This document shows positions 45,377 through 54,699 of a stretch of DNA of 64,000 nt, in pieces. The notes under the pieces are model-generated. The model worked only from the letters and a program-made list of their open reading frames with translations. It did no database searches and was not told the origin of the DNA. This DNA comes from CAWGLW01 sp963823525 (GTDB lineage Bacteria > Pseudomonadota > Gammaproteobacteria > Steroidobacterales > Steroidobacteraceae). The stretch spans positions 248,001 to 312,000 of the forward strand of contig CAWGLW010000001.1 in the NCBI GenBank assembly GCA_963823525.1. Direction: 5' to 3'. Within the stretch, counting starts at the first letter, position 1. Each line of letters begins with the position of its first letter. The position numbers and the translations under genes are program-made.

Positions 45377-47092
45377 TCAGGGCTGATCACTGACATCCGG
45401 GCCCGCACCCGGTGGGGGACGCGCGGGCGCCTTGTACCAGTCCTCCTTCGGCACAACCTTGGGCTGGCCCGGGTCCGCCTCGTAGTGCGGCGAGGCAATC
45501 TGAACGCCGTATTCGTTAAATACATCCTGTATGTTCGCGAGCAGGTCATTGCGCAGCTGCACTCGCCGCGACGCATCGTGCAGAGCGACGAGCAACATGT
45601 ACTCTACGTAGAAATCGAGCAGCGCGGTCTGCAGCACACGAGCTGGCGGTTCGGGATCAATACCCGCCGTGCGCCGGGCGGCCAGCAGCAGCATCGCCTC
45701 GACCTGGCGCCAGGGCACGTCGTAACCGATGGACACTTTCGTGCTCACCAGAAGTCCGCCGCTGTCTGCGAGCCGCGAATAGTTCCGGGTCATGTTGCCG
45801 GCTATCAACGCGTTCGGAAGGCTGACCTCCTCGCGCTGCAGCGTCTCGATGCGCGTCGTCAGAAACCCGATCGACGTGACAACGCCTTCCGTCTCGCCGA
45901 CCTGGACAAACTCGCCGGGGCGCAGCGAGCGGGTGTACATCAGCATCAGGCCACTGATCGCCTGGTTGACGATGCCTGACGAACCGATCGAGAGCATCAA
46001 CCCGAGGAAAACTCCGATACCCTTGAAAGCCTCACTGCCGCTCCCGGGTATGTACGGATACGCTGCGACGAGCGCGAACAGCCAGATCAATGCGTTGAGG
46101 ACCTTTCCGGTCGGCCGGGCCGTGGTTCCATCCAGCCAACCCAGCTCGACGCGACCGCTCTGGACCTGCGCAAAGAAGCGACTGGTCAGTCGCGTAGTCA
46201 TGCGAGCGACGATGAAGATAACCATCACGAACAGCAGGCCGGGCGCTGCCGCGAGCAGGGCCGCTCCAACCTTGATTATCACGTTGAACATGTTTTCGAA
46301 CAGCGCCTCGCCCCAGGGACGCGTGTAGGGAAACTGCCTCAGGACAAAAGCCAGCCATTCGTAGACCAGCACCAGCGTGACGCCGGCGGCGATAAGAGTG
46401 GCCGGAATACGAACCAGCCCCGTGAGTTCATTCTCGCCGACGACTGAATGGCTCCAGGCGGGCATCCACCGACCCAGCCTTTGCAGCGACAGGGCCGCAA
46501 ACCTGCCCGATACCCATCGGTGCATCCGCCGCAAGACCCAGAGGGACAAGAAAAGCAGCATCGTCGCAGCAAGGGCCCAGCCAATGGCGGGCAGCAGGGC
46601 CCGCGGATCGCGTGCTTCGAGCATTTCCTTGATGACGATACGCAGGGTGGCGGCAGCCGATTGCGCAACCGACTCCGGGGTTTCGCCGAGTTCCTGGCGG
46701 ACATCGTCATCGAAGACAATGAACAGCGGCTTGCCGTCGACTTCGAGCAGGACGCCGTCGTCAATCGCGCGGGTGGAAATCTCGAGCGGGCCGCCCTCCA
46801 GCACGATGTCGCGACCCCTGGCTCGAATGGCCTCGACCCGCTGCGCCGGTGAGACACCGTATTGCGTGGAGCGCAATTCGCAGATGTAGCGATTCCCAAG
46901 CACCAGTTCCGCCGGTGGCGCGGCAATCACCGGTGATTTTGAGGGCTGCCCCACGGCCGCAGCCGCACTCGGGAGCGGGTCGGCGGCCGGACTCTGGGCA
47001 CCGTGCCCCACCGCCGGCGTCACCGCCAGCCACAAGCCAAGGGTCACCACCAGCGCTCCACGAACCTGGCGCGAGCCAAGATGTCCCGTCAT
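45377..47092 (-). CDS. MscS-family mechanosensitive channel
   Basis: The 571-residue protein has a cleaved signal-like N-terminus (VVTLGLWLAVTPAVGHGA), a periplasmic domain to about 165, then hydrophobic segments from about 165 to 380. The channel core follows: IWLFALVAAYPYIPGSGSEA, FLGLMLSIGSSGIVNQAISG (the pore-lining helix region) and RPGEFVQVGETEGVV of the beta domain. It is larger than MscS (286) and resembles the extended MscS-like proteins. It relieves turgor on osmotic down-shock. The C-terminus is Pro-rich. It converges with the DksA-like gene and is divergent from the GST gene. Confidence 0.92.
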   Translation of the reverse strand: MTGHLGSRQVRGALVVTLGLWLAVTPAVGHGAQSPAADPLPSAAAAVGQPSKSPVIAAPPAELVLGNRYICELRSTQYGVSPAQRVEAIRARGRDIVLEGGPLEISTRAIDDGVLLEVDGKPLFIVFDDDVRQELGETPESVAQSAAATLRIVIKEMLEARDPRALLPAIGWALAATMLLFLSLWVLRRMHRWVSGRFAALSLQRLGRWMPAWSHSVVGENELTGLVRIPATLIAAGVTLVLVYEWLAFVLRQFPYTRPWGEALFENMFNVIIKVGAALLAAAPGLLFVMVIFIVARMTTRLTSRFFAQVQSGRVELGWLDGTTARPTGKVLNALIWLFALVAAYPYIPGSGSEAFKGIGVFLGLMLSIGSSGIVNQAISGLMLMYTRSLRPGEFVQVGETEGVVTSIGFLTTRIETLQREEVSLPNALIAGNMTRNYSRLADSGGLLVSTKVSIGYDVPWRQVEAMLLLAARRTAGIDPEPPARVLQTALLDFYVEYMLLVALHDASRRVQLRNDLLANIQDVFNEYGVQIASPHYEADPGQPKVVPKEDWYKAPARPPPGAGPDVSDQP

Positions 47093-47239
47093 TTTCCTTC
47101 CCGCCCAAGAGTTTCTTATTACTGCACAGGGTATTCCGCGACCTCACCGCCGCGCAATGAATGGTGCTCGTGCTGGCATGCGATCGTTCCAGACGGGATA
47201 CTCGGGCCTTTGTATCATCCGCAGCACAGAAATCACGCC

Positions 47240-47872
47240 ATGCTCAAGCTGGTCATTGGCAACAAGAATCTCTCGTCCTGGTCACTGCGCCCGTGGATGC
47301 TGCTAAAACACCTCGACCTGCCCTTCGAAGAGACCCGGATCGAGCTCGACACACCCGCATTTGCGGCCCAGGTCCGTCGTTACTCGCCCGCGGCCAGGGT
47401 GCCGGTTCTGCTCGATGGCGAGCTGCGGATCTGGGATTCGCTGGCGATCTGTGAATACCTGAACGAACACACCGGGGGCGCCGGCTGGCCGGCCGATCCG
47501 CACCAGCGAGCACACGCGCGGGCCATCAGTGCGGAGATGCATGCCGGCTTCCAGTCACTGCGCAGTGAGTGGCCGATGAACACCGTGGCTCGCGAGCAGC
47601 AGGTGCCACTCGGCGACGCTGCACGCTCGGATGTCGCCCGTATCGACGAGCTGTGGCGCAACTGCATAGAGCAGCGAACCGCACCGGGCCCATGGCTGTT
47701 TGGTGGCTACAGCATCGCCGATGCATTCTACGCACCGGTCCTGCTGAGGTTTGTCAGCTATGGCGCCGGACTCAGCCACACGGCACGCGGTTACATGGAC
47801 TATGCGTTGCAGGATCCGCACCTGCAGGAGTGGATCGACGGCGCCCTTGAGGAAACCGCCAGAGGCGGCTGA
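47240..47872 (+). CDS. Glutathione S-transferase family protein
   Basis: The 210-residue product has the thioredoxin-fold N-terminal domain with the likely catalytic Ser in NKNLSSWSLRPWMLLKHL, the glutathione-contact SPAARVPVLLDGELRIWDSL region (VPVLLDG, then WDSLAICEYL), and a helical C-terminal domain. It resembles bacterial GSTs of the YfcF/maleylacetoacetate-isomerase-like type. ATG 47240 starts the conserved MLKLVIGNK; a longer open frame from 47003 is not family-like and crosses the mscS promoter region. Confidence 0.93.
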   Translation: MLKLVIGNKNLSSWSLRPWMLLKHLDLPFEETRIELDTPAFAAQVRRYSPAARVPVLLDGELRIWDSLAICEYLNEHTGGAGWPADPHQRAHARAISAEMHAGFQSLRSEWPMNTVAREQQVPLGDAARSDVARIDELWRNCIEQRTAPGPWLFGGYSIADAFYAPVLLRFVSYGAGLSHTARGYMDYALQDPHLQEWIDGALEETARGG

Positions 47873-47907
47873 AACGCCGGCCCGCCGGCGCGGGTCAGAG
47901 CGCCGGA

Positions 47908-48960
47908 TCAAAGCCTGTATTTCTCCCGGTTCCGAGCCAGCGTATCGAGGATGATGTGACGGACCATACGTGTCGCGTCGCGCTCGGCTCGCCGCACGTC
48001 ACCGGCGAGTCGAAGTCGCAGGATTCGCGCCCGCTGAATCGCCGTGTCGAGGACATGGTTGACGAGGTAGGGATGGGTCACGACCTGCCGGTTCATTTCT
48101 TCTCGCAGCCGTCCCCGCAGGGACCGCAGGAAATGGCTGGCGGGGCGATTGTCCGGATGGTCGTCGGCGTGGCCAAACACGCGCAACAGCCGGCGATCAT
48201 AGCGTTCATCCTCGCCGGAGCGGTCAACCGCGAGCTTGCGGCGATAGTGCTCACGCAGGGTCCGACGATTCGTGCTCAAGGGATCAATAAAGGCGCGGCT
48301 CGCGCGGCGGGGGCGTTGCCCGCTGAGCTCTTGAAGCACCGCATCGACGTATTCGAGTTTGGCCAGCGCGGGCCAACCCGCATAAGCGCTCCGCCAGCGC
48401 GACCTCGGTGGCAACCAGACCGCGAAGGTCTCGGCAAAATCCTCCGTCGGATGACTTTGCGCATACCATAGCCCGAGATGCTGGACGAAATCACGGCTGG
48501 CCGGCCGTGGCGCATAGTAGGTGGGGTAGCGTTGCGATGCCCTGCCAAACACTTCCCGCCAGGCTTTGTGTCGCCGCAGCCGAAAGGCCGTGTCGATCGC
48601 ATGGCCCGCCTCGTGACGCAGGATTCGAATCAGGTCTCTGGCGCTTCCGCCCTCGATTTCATGTACGAGGCGATACTCGAGGCGGCGCAGTCGAGGGTGC
48701 GCAAGGTAGAATGGAATCGCGATACCTGGCACGCCATCCGGGGAAAACCATTCCTCGGCCAGCCAGGTCTGAGGTCGGTGGCGAATTCCGCGCTGATCCA
48801 GTTCACTGTACAGACGACCGATGCCCGCCTGCAGCCGTGGCTCATCGAGGCGCAGGCGAAGGTCACAGAAGCGCAGGTCGAGCAACGCTTCATCACTCAG
48901 GCGCGCCCATGCGTGACGCGCCGCAGGCCGGGAAGACTTCGTGCTTCCGGCCAGGCTCAC
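47908..48960 (-). CDS. Putative zinc metallopeptidase
   Basis: The 350-residue protein contains HEAGH (116-120, in RILRHEAGHAIDTAFRLRR) and, further on, EDFAETFAVW (Glu173/Glu177), giving an HExxH plus distal Glu pattern like the family annotated as putative zinc-binding metallopeptidase (Peptidase_Mx). No signal peptide is evident. The C-terminal half is Arg-rich. Its start overlaps the stop of the phosphatase/ADP-ribosylglycohydrolase-like gene by four bases (ATGA), so the two are probably made together. Substrate unknown. Confidence 0.82.
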   Translation of the reverse strand: MSLAGSTKSSRPAARHAWARLSDEALLDLRFCDLRLRLDEPRLQAGIGRLYSELDQRGIRHRPQTWLAEEWFSPDGVPGIAIPFYLAHPRLRRLEYRLVHEIEGGSARDLIRILRHEAGHAIDTAFRLRRHKAWREVFGRASQRYPTYYAPRPASRDFVQHLGLWYAQSHPTEDFAETFAVWLPPRSRWRSAYAGWPALAKLEYVDAVLQELSGQRPRRASRAFIDPLSTNRRTLREHYRRKLAVDRSGEDERYDRRLLRVFGHADDHPDNRPASHFLRSLRGRLREEMNRQVVTHPYLVNHVLDTAIQRARILRLRLAGDVRRAERDATRMVRHIILDTLARNREKYRL

Positions 48961-50438
48961 ACGGGCCCGCCGGAGGGCCCGGCCGCCTGTGCATTCGGCG
49001 CGCGATTCGCCAGGCGCTGGAGGACGCTTTCGATCGGGTCCAGCCTCGGCAGCTCCTTCAGACGCTTAGGCGGTATCGATTTCGCGCCGAGCAAGGCACC
49101 CGCGAGCGCACCGGCCAGGGCGCCGGTCAGCGCCGGCGTGCTGCCCACCCTGGTCGCAGCACGCACCGCAGCGTCGATGCTTTTGGCCTCGATGACCGAC
49201 TCACGCACAATGACCAGTGCCTGCAGCACATTCGGCTCCTGCTTGCGTCCGCGTATTGCCGCAACGCCTTCGCCCGTCAATGCCGCCAGCAGCTCATCCT
49301 TCAGTGGCCGGTCTCTCCAGAGGCCCGGGACCGGCTCATACAGACCGTCGAAAAGCCGGGCCGCCGGCACGCCGCGCAGCGCGCCGAAAAGGAGCGCGGC
49401 AAAAAAGCGGCAGGCATCGATGACGACCGGCGCCTGGTTCGTCGTGCGCGAGCACTCCCCCGCCAGAGCAACCCCGGCGACCGGATCACCCGCGGCAAAC
49501 AGGACCGCGGCAACGACGCGGGGCAGGCTCGACGTCTTGAGATCCGTCGGATCGTGGGAGCCGGCCATCGGCTGACCTCGCCACTGGTACGTCGCGAGCG
49601 CGCGGCTGACATCATCCGTCAAGCCAGCGGCCGACCCGCGCGCCGACAGGTAGCCTTCGTCCCGCCATCGCAGGTACTGCGCCATCTGGTCTCGCGCATC
49701 CATCCGGCCGGCACTGAGCAGGCTCTCAGCCAGGCAAAGGGTCATCGCCGTGTGTTGCGTCCAGCCCCCCGGGTCACCGGCAACGGCCGCACCGGCGAGA
49801 TCGCCGATCGCAAGCCCGAGCAATGCGCCGCGCTCGCGATCCTGCGAGTCGTCCGGCGTGACCCGCTGCGGCGGTGCCGCCCCACGCCCGGCTGCGGCCC
49901 AGTCGCGAACAAAATCCGCCTGCTCTTCAGTCTCCGGAACAATGCTCCAGACTCTCGATCGCGACGACTGCTGCCACATCGACTGTATTTCTTCGAGCGC
50001 GGCGTCCCCGTCACTGGTCTTTGAGGCCAGCCAGCAGGCGGCCGCCATGGCACTGCGACCGATACCGCCTCGGCAATGGACATAGACGACATGTCCGTTG
50101 CCAAGCGCATCGTCTATTAACGCAACGATACGTGTCATCACCTCGGCGTTGCCCGGCACGTCGTGGTCCGGTATAGGTTCACGAAAATACTCGACGCGTC
50201 GGCCCGCCGGCGTCGCAAACGGCAGCAAGGCCTCGTACGAGGCAACCTCGTCCGGCTCGGTCAGGTCGACAAAACAGGTGATGCCGCTTGCGAGGAAGCG
50301 CCGCAACCGGTCCATCGCTTCAGCGCGAGAACGCGAGCCCGGGTGCTGGCCGGCAAGGAAATGGCCCGGCCTGACCCAGTAGCTCTCCGGGATTGGCCGG
50401 GCAGGAAAAGGGGCGATCGTTCCTGATTGTTCAGTCAT
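48957..50438 (-). CDS. Fusion: dual-specificity-type phosphatase plus degenerate ADP-ribosylglycohydrolase-like domain
   Basis: Residues 1-185 form a cysteine-based phosphatase: the P-loop HCRGGIGRS (Cys122, Arg128) and the acid-loop region PIPDHDVP with candidate general acids Asp91/Asp93. Residues about 200-493 resemble the ADP-ribosylglycohydrolase (DraG/ARH) fold: RGALLGLAIGDLAGAAV and, near the C-terminus, ALAGALLGAKSIP. The two ARH metal sites are altered. The usual T-D-D-T is T-Q-H-T (227-230), and the usual G-D-T-D-T is G-S-T-P-A (432-436). The second half may therefore be a binding or pseudoenzyme domain. It overlaps the metallopeptidase gene by four bases. Role unknown. Confidence 0.85.
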   Translation of the reverse strand: MTEQSGTIAPFPARPIPESYWVRPGHFLAGQHPGSRSRAEAMDRLRRFLASGITCFVDLTEPDEVASYEALLPFATPAGRRVEYFREPIPDHDVPGNAEVMTRIVALIDDALGNGHVVYVHCRGGIGRSAMAAACWLASKTSDGDAALEEIQSMWQQSSRSRVWSIVPETEEQADFVRDWAAAGRGAAPPQRVTPDDSQDRERGALLGLAIGDLAGAAVAGDPGGWTQHTAMTLCLAESLLSAGRMDARDQMAQYLRWRDEGYLSARGSAAGLTDDVSRALATYQWRGQPMAGSHDPTDLKTSSLPRVVAAVLFAAGDPVAGVALAGECSRTTNQAPVVIDACRFFAALLFGALRGVPAARLFDGLYEPVPGLWRDRPLKDELLAALTGEGVAAIRGRKQEPNVLQALVIVRESVIEAKSIDAAVRAATRVGSTPALTGALAGALAGALLGAKSIPPKRLKELPRLDPIESVLQRLANRAPNAQAAGPSGGPV

Positions 50439-50543
50439 GCATGGAATGATAAGTCAGGCGAGCGAGCCTCGCAGATCGAAACGGCGGGACTGTGATCATC
50501 GCGGCACCTCCGCCGCAAACAGGCGGCGCCGCGGCCCTCTTTA

Positions 50544-52241
50544 TCAGATCGGCCGACCGAAGATGCGCACGACGGCAAACAGCACCAGTGCACAGCCGAT
50601 CATGCACAGCCACCAGGGCACGCCGTACCCGGCCAGCCCGAAGCCGCCTGCCCCGGCCACCAGTCCCACGGTCAGCGCGTACGGCAACTGGGTGCGAACA
50701 TGGTCAATGTGATTGCAGGAGGACGCGACACTGGAGAGGATCGTCGTATCGGAGATCGGCGAGCAATGATCACCCCAGACAGCGCCCGCGAGGACCGCGG
50801 CAACCGAGGCGTGCAGCACGGCATGGGCGATGTCCGCGCCCCCGGCCTGCGACATGGCCCAGGCCAGCGGCAGCGCCAGCGGCATCAGGATGCCCATCGT
50901 TCCCCAGCTCGTGCCGGTCGCGAAACTGGTGGCGGCAGCAAGCGCGAACACGACGGCCGGCAGCATCGCGGCCGGCATCGAGTCCCGGAGCAGGGAGACG
51001 AGGTAGCCCGCCGTATCGAGACTCCCGGTGACACCGGCCAGTCCCCAGGACAGTGCCAGGATGACGATTCCGTACAACAGGCGCCGCATGCCGTCCAGCA
51101 TCGCCTCGACGGTCTCCTCCAGGGTCAGCAGCCCTTGCCCGACCGAGAGTACGGTCGCGGTCAGCAACGCCAGTGAGGATGCCCAGAGCAAAGACTTGTA
51201 AGAATCGGCGCTGCCAATAATTTCGCTGACGGTCTCACCCTCGCCGGTCGCCCACAGGCTGCCCAGCACCGAAACAATCAGCACGAGCACGGGAATCCAT
51301 GCGTTGAACGCGCGATGCGGCTGATCCCTGAACGACTCGCTCGTCTCGTGGCCATCGGAAGCCACGGCGACCTCCTGCCCGCTGACGCGACCGGTGCTCC
51401 GCGCTCGCCGCTCCGCAACCCGCATGGCGCCGAAATCGCGCCCCGTCAGGACCACCATGAGCAGGAACGCGAGTGCGAGCCACGGATAAAAACTGTAAGG
51501 AAGCGATCGCAGCAGCACGAGGTAGGCCGACTCGTCCAGCCCGCTGATAGTGCGTATCGAATCCTCCATCACGCCGATTTCATAACCGATCCAGGTCGTT
51601 ATGAAGGCGATACTGGCAACCGGCGCGGCCGTGCTGTCGACGAGGTAGGCGAGTTTCTCACGCGAGACACGAGCTGCATCGGTCACCGGACGCATCGCGT
51701 TGCCCACCACCATCGTGTTGGCATAGTCGTCAAAAAAAATCGCGATCCCGAGCGCCGAAGTGGCCAGCTGGGCGCGACGCGGGCTTCCAGCCAGGGCACG
51801 GATTTTCTCGACCACGCCCTGCATGCCGCCATTACGGGTGACGATCCCGACCATGCCGGCGATCAGCAGTGAAAATACAATCACCGACTGGTGATCGCTA
51901 TCCGCCAGCGCGGCGAGAATATAAGTCGAGACGCTGTTGAGCAGGCCTTGCCAGGCACCGGAGAGGTTCAGGCCCGCCAGCCCCCAGGCGCCCACCCAGA
52001 TACCCGCCATCAGAGCGGGAACGACGCTGCGGAACAGCAGCGCGATCGCGATCGCCACCAGCGGCGGCAGCACGGAAAACCAGGCCGGCAGCTGCGCAGG
52101 CGGCGCCGCCGGCGCATCGGCAGCGAGCGCGAACAGCGGCAGAAGCACGGCCAGGAAGCAGATGGCTCGCGGCAGAATTGCACGGGCACCATGTCCCGAG
52201 AGCGCATACGCCGCGGCGGATCGAATTATGGAGTTATTCAT
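50544..52241 (-). CDS. NhaC-family Na+/H+ antiporter
   Basis: The 565-residue inner-membrane protein has about eleven to twelve hydrophobic segments. Family features include IAIFFDDYANTMVVGNAMRP, STAAPVASIAFITTWIGYE, SFATGTSWGTMGILMPLALP and GAVWGDHCSPISDTTILSS, all characteristic of NhaC. Such proteins exchange Na+ for H+, though some members swap other solutes (malate, tyrosine). The N-terminal 50 residues contain an extra hydrophobic stretch before the first core helix. Single gene; a 105-base gap separates it from the phosphatase fusion. Confidence 0.93.
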   Translation of the reverse strand: MNNSIIRSAAAYALSGHGARAILPRAICFLAVLLPLFALAADAPAAPPAQLPAWFSVLPPLVAIAIALLFRSVVPALMAGIWVGAWGLAGLNLSGAWQGLLNSVSTYILAALADSDHQSVIVFSLLIAGMVGIVTRNGGMQGVVEKIRALAGSPRRAQLATSALGIAIFFDDYANTMVVGNAMRPVTDAARVSREKLAYLVDSTAAPVASIAFITTWIGYEIGVMEDSIRTISGLDESAYLVLLRSLPYSFYPWLALAFLLMVVLTGRDFGAMRVAERRARSTGRVSGQEVAVASDGHETSESFRDQPHRAFNAWIPVLVLIVSVLGSLWATGEGETVSEIIGSADSYKSLLWASSLALLTATVLSVGQGLLTLEETVEAMLDGMRRLLYGIVILALSWGLAGVTGSLDTAGYLVSLLRDSMPAAMLPAVVFALAAATSFATGTSWGTMGILMPLALPLAWAMSQAGGADIAHAVLHASVAAVLAGAVWGDHCSPISDTTILSSVASSCNHIDHVRTQLPYALTVGLVAGAGGFGLAGYGVPWWLCMIGCALVLFAVVRIFGRPI

Positions 52242-52338
52242 CTGCCGGACTATTTAGCACGCCTTAGATTGCCGAACCACCCGGCTGAGCCCGACCGGCA
52301 GACTCATCTCAGCGACGCAAACGGGCCCGGGCAGATCA

Positions 52339-53196
52339 TCAACCGTCCTGCCAGGGCTCGACTGCAGGACCCGCGTCTTCGGCGGCACCGATCGCAACGC
52401 GCAGGGCATCGAGCCCAGCAAAATCAAAGGCAGCCGGATCGGCCAGGTGGGACACGGAAACCTTACATAAGGCGGAAAATATTGTTTCGTTCCGACCGGG
52501 ATATTCGCGCTCCCACTGCTGCAGCATCTGCTTCACCGTGCGACGCTGCGAGTTCTCCTGCGAGCCACACAAACGGCAGGGAATGATCGGAAAGTCACGG
52601 GCCCTTGCGTAGCGCTCGAGATCGCGTTCGGCCACATAAGCCAGCGGACGGATGACCACGTGACGGCGATCTTCGGAGAGCAGCTTCGGCGGCATGGCTT
52701 TCAGTCGCCCGCCGAAGAACAGGTTCAGGAACAACGTCTCAATGATGTCATCGCGATGATGCCCGAGCGCAATCTTGGTGATCCCGTTTTCTGCCGCGTA
52801 CCGATACAGGCGGCCGCGCCGGAGCCGCGAGCACAGTGCGCACATCGTGCGACCTTCCGGGACGACCCGCTTGACGACGCTGTAGGTGTCCTGCTCGAGA
52901 ATCGCGTGGCGCACGCCCAGCCTGCCGAGGTACTCCGGCAGCACATGCGCGGGAAAACCCGGCTGCTTCTGATCGAGGTTGACGGCAACGAGGTCGAACG
53001 CGACCGGAGCACTGCGCTGCAGCGAAACCAGGATGTCCAGCAGTGCGTAGGAGTCCTTGCCCCCGGAGAGGCAGACCATGACCCGGTCGCCGGCCTCGAT
53101 CATCGCGTAGTCGGCAATCGCTTTTCCGACCTGCCCGCGCAAACGCGCCTGCAGGCGCCTGGCGTTGTTCGACACACGTTCGGACAGGGCGTTCAT
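52339..53196 (-). CDS. ttcA: tRNA 2-thiocytidine(32) synthetase TtcA
   Basis: TtcA thiolates C32 of certain tRNAs using ATP and an iron-sulfur cluster. The 285-residue product has the PP-loop SGGKDS (residues 44-49) and the two Cys pairs of the cluster region: CALC (119, 122) and CRLC (207, 210). It also carries LGHHRDDIIETLFLNLF and KAMPPKLLSEDRRHVVIRPL. Length and motif order match the short bacterial TtcA group. Divergent from the YbjQ gene, with a 68-base gap. Confidence 0.96.
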   Translation of the reverse strand: MNALSERVSNNARRLQARLRGQVGKAIADYAMIEAGDRVMVCLSGGKDSYALLDILVSLQRSAPVAFDLVAVNLDQKQPGFPAHVLPEYLGRLGVRHAILEQDTYSVVKRVVPEGRTMCALCSRLRRGRLYRYAAENGITKIALGHHRDDIIETLFLNLFFGGRLKAMPPKLLSEDRRHVVIRPLAYVAERDLERYARARDFPIIPCRLCGSQENSQRRTVKQMLQQWEREYPGRNETIFSALCKVSVSHLADPAAFDFAGLDALRVAIGAAEDAGPAVEPWQDG

Positions 53197-53264
53197 TGCC
53201 CGTATTGTGGCACGATGTGCGCCCCGGCCCGCACCCGGGCCCCGGACACAGGAGACTTTCCGTC

Positions 53265-53585
53265 ATGATGTTGACGACCACGAACGTACTCGATGGACAC
53301 CGCATCACCCGATACCATGGCATCGTCAGCGGCGAAGCGATACTCGGCGCCAACATATTCCGGGACATGTTCGCCGGCATACGCGACATCGTTGGCGGAC
53401 GCTCTGCTTCATACGAAAAGGTCCTGCGCGAAGCCAAGCAGACGGCGCTGGACGAAATGGCACGGGACGCGGAAAGCCTTGGCGCCAACGCCGTGATCGG
53501 CGTGGACCTAGACTACGAAACGATCCAGGTCAGCGCCAGCATGCTGATGGTCAGCGCGAGCGGTACGGCGGTGACCGTCGAGTAG
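53265..53585 (+). CDS. YbjQ/UPF0145 family protein
   Basis: The 106-residue product matches YbjQ: GEAILGANIFRDMFAGIRDI, VGGRSASYEKVL, ALDEMARDAESLGANAVIG, VDLDYETIQ and MLMVSASGTAVTVE. The family is thought to form pentameric assemblies; function is unsettled. The ATG at 53265 follows CAGGAG, a good ribosome-binding site, and an upstream extension is not conserved. Confidence 0.93.
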   Translation: MMLTTTNVLDGHRITRYHGIVSGEAILGANIFRDMFAGIRDIVGGRSASYEKVLREAKQTALDEMARDAESLGANAVIGVDLDYETIQVSASMLMVSASGTAVTVE

Positions 53586-53600
53586 GCGGGCCGGCCGGCA

Positions 53601-53627
53601 CGCAACCGCCCTGACGGGGCGGTTGCG
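53601..53627. terminator. Hairpin between convergent genes
   Basis: An 11-bp perfect stem (53601-53611 with 53617-53627) and a 5-base loop lie between the ends of the YbjQ gene (+) and cysK (-). No clear T run follows on either strand, so its role as a bidirectional terminator is likely but unproven. Confidence 0.5.
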
Positions 53628-53656
53628 GCCGAATGCCACCGCCCGGTGATCTCGGA

Positions 53657-54598
53657 TCAGGGCTCCGGGTCCGACCCCTCCTCGATACCCTCGAACAACG
53701 GCGTCGACAGATAGCGCTCACCCGTATCCGGGAGCATCGCCAGGATCACCGCGCCCTCCCCGGCCTGCTCGGCCACCTTGAGCGCCGCCGCGAAGGTGCC
53801 GCCCGCGGAGATGCCGCAGAAGATGCCCTCCTTGCTCGCAAGCGCTCGCGCCGCGGCAATCGATTCCTCATCGGTGACGGTGACGAGCTGATGCGGAACC
53901 TTGCGATTGAGCACTTTGCCGATAAAGTCCGGCGTCCAGCCCTGGATCTTGTGTGGCTTCCATTCATCACCTGACAGCATCGCAGCCGCGGCGGGCTCCG
54001 TCGCGACGATGCGCACGTCCGGACGGGCGAGTCGGATCGCTTCGCCTGCACCGGTCAGCGTGCCGCCGGTGCCCCAGCCGGTCACAAAGAGGTCCAGGCG
54101 CCGGCCCGCGAAGTCACTGAGAATCTCGGGTCCGGTCGTCTGCCGATGATAGGCCGGGTTGGCTTCGTTTTCGAACTGGCGAGTCAGGAACCAGCCATGC
54201 TTTTTGGCGAGTTCCTCGGCCTTCCTGACCATGCCACTGCCACGTTCAGCCGCCGGCGTGAGAATCACTTTCGCGCCGAGCATGCGCATGATCTTGCGCC
54301 GCTCGATCGAGAATGAATCGGCCATGATCGCGACAAACGGATACCCTTTCGCCGCGCACACCATGGCCAGCGCAATACCCGTGTTGCCGGAGGTTGCCTC
54401 GACGACCGTCTGCCCGGGCTTCAGCGCCCCGCTGCGTTCCGCGGCGTCGACGATCCCGATCGCGAGGCGGTCCTTGACCGATGAAAGTGGATTGAAGAAT
54501 TCGCACTTGACGTACATCGTCACACCCGACGGTGCGAGGTGATTGATGCGAACGATCGGCGTGCGCCCGATCGTATCGAGAATGCTGTCGTAGATCAT
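53657..54598 (-). CDS. cysK: Cysteine synthase A
   Basis: This PLP enzyme makes L-cysteine from O-acetylserine and sulfide. The 313-residue product has the PLP Lys in PLSSVKDRLAIG (Lys42), the substrate loop EATSGNTGIALA, and the phosphate-binding GTGGTLTGAG. It ends ERYLSTPLFEGI, typical of CysK. The ATG at 54598 is chosen because MIYDSILDTIGRTPIV matches the family start; the longer open frame reads into the MaoC gene region. Confidence 0.95.
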   Translation of the reverse strand: MIYDSILDTIGRTPIVRINHLAPSGVTMYVKCEFFNPLSSVKDRLAIGIVDAAERSGALKPGQTVVEATSGNTGIALAMVCAAKGYPFVAIMADSFSIERRKIMRMLGAKVILTPAAERGSGMVRKAEELAKKHGWFLTRQFENEANPAYHRQTTGPEILSDFAGRRLDLFVTGWGTGGTLTGAGEAIRLARPDVRIVATEPAAAAMLSGDEWKPHKIQGWTPDFIGKVLNRKVPHQLVTVTDEESIAAARALASKEGIFCGISAGGTFAAALKVAEQAGEGAVILAMLPDTGERYLSTPLFEGIEEGSDPEP

Positions 54599-54699
54599 TT
54601 GTTTGTCCCCCCGGTGATCGGCCAACAGGCCAGTGACTATACGCCGTCGACACCCGTCGCGTTTATTACTCTGCGGCATGAGCTGAGCGCCCGCGGTGA

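Noticed and set aside
48408..50024. A 538-codon open frame antisense to the metallopeptidase and phosphatase-fusion genes
   Set aside because: It is Arg/Pro/Ala-rich, crosses two real genes and matches no family.
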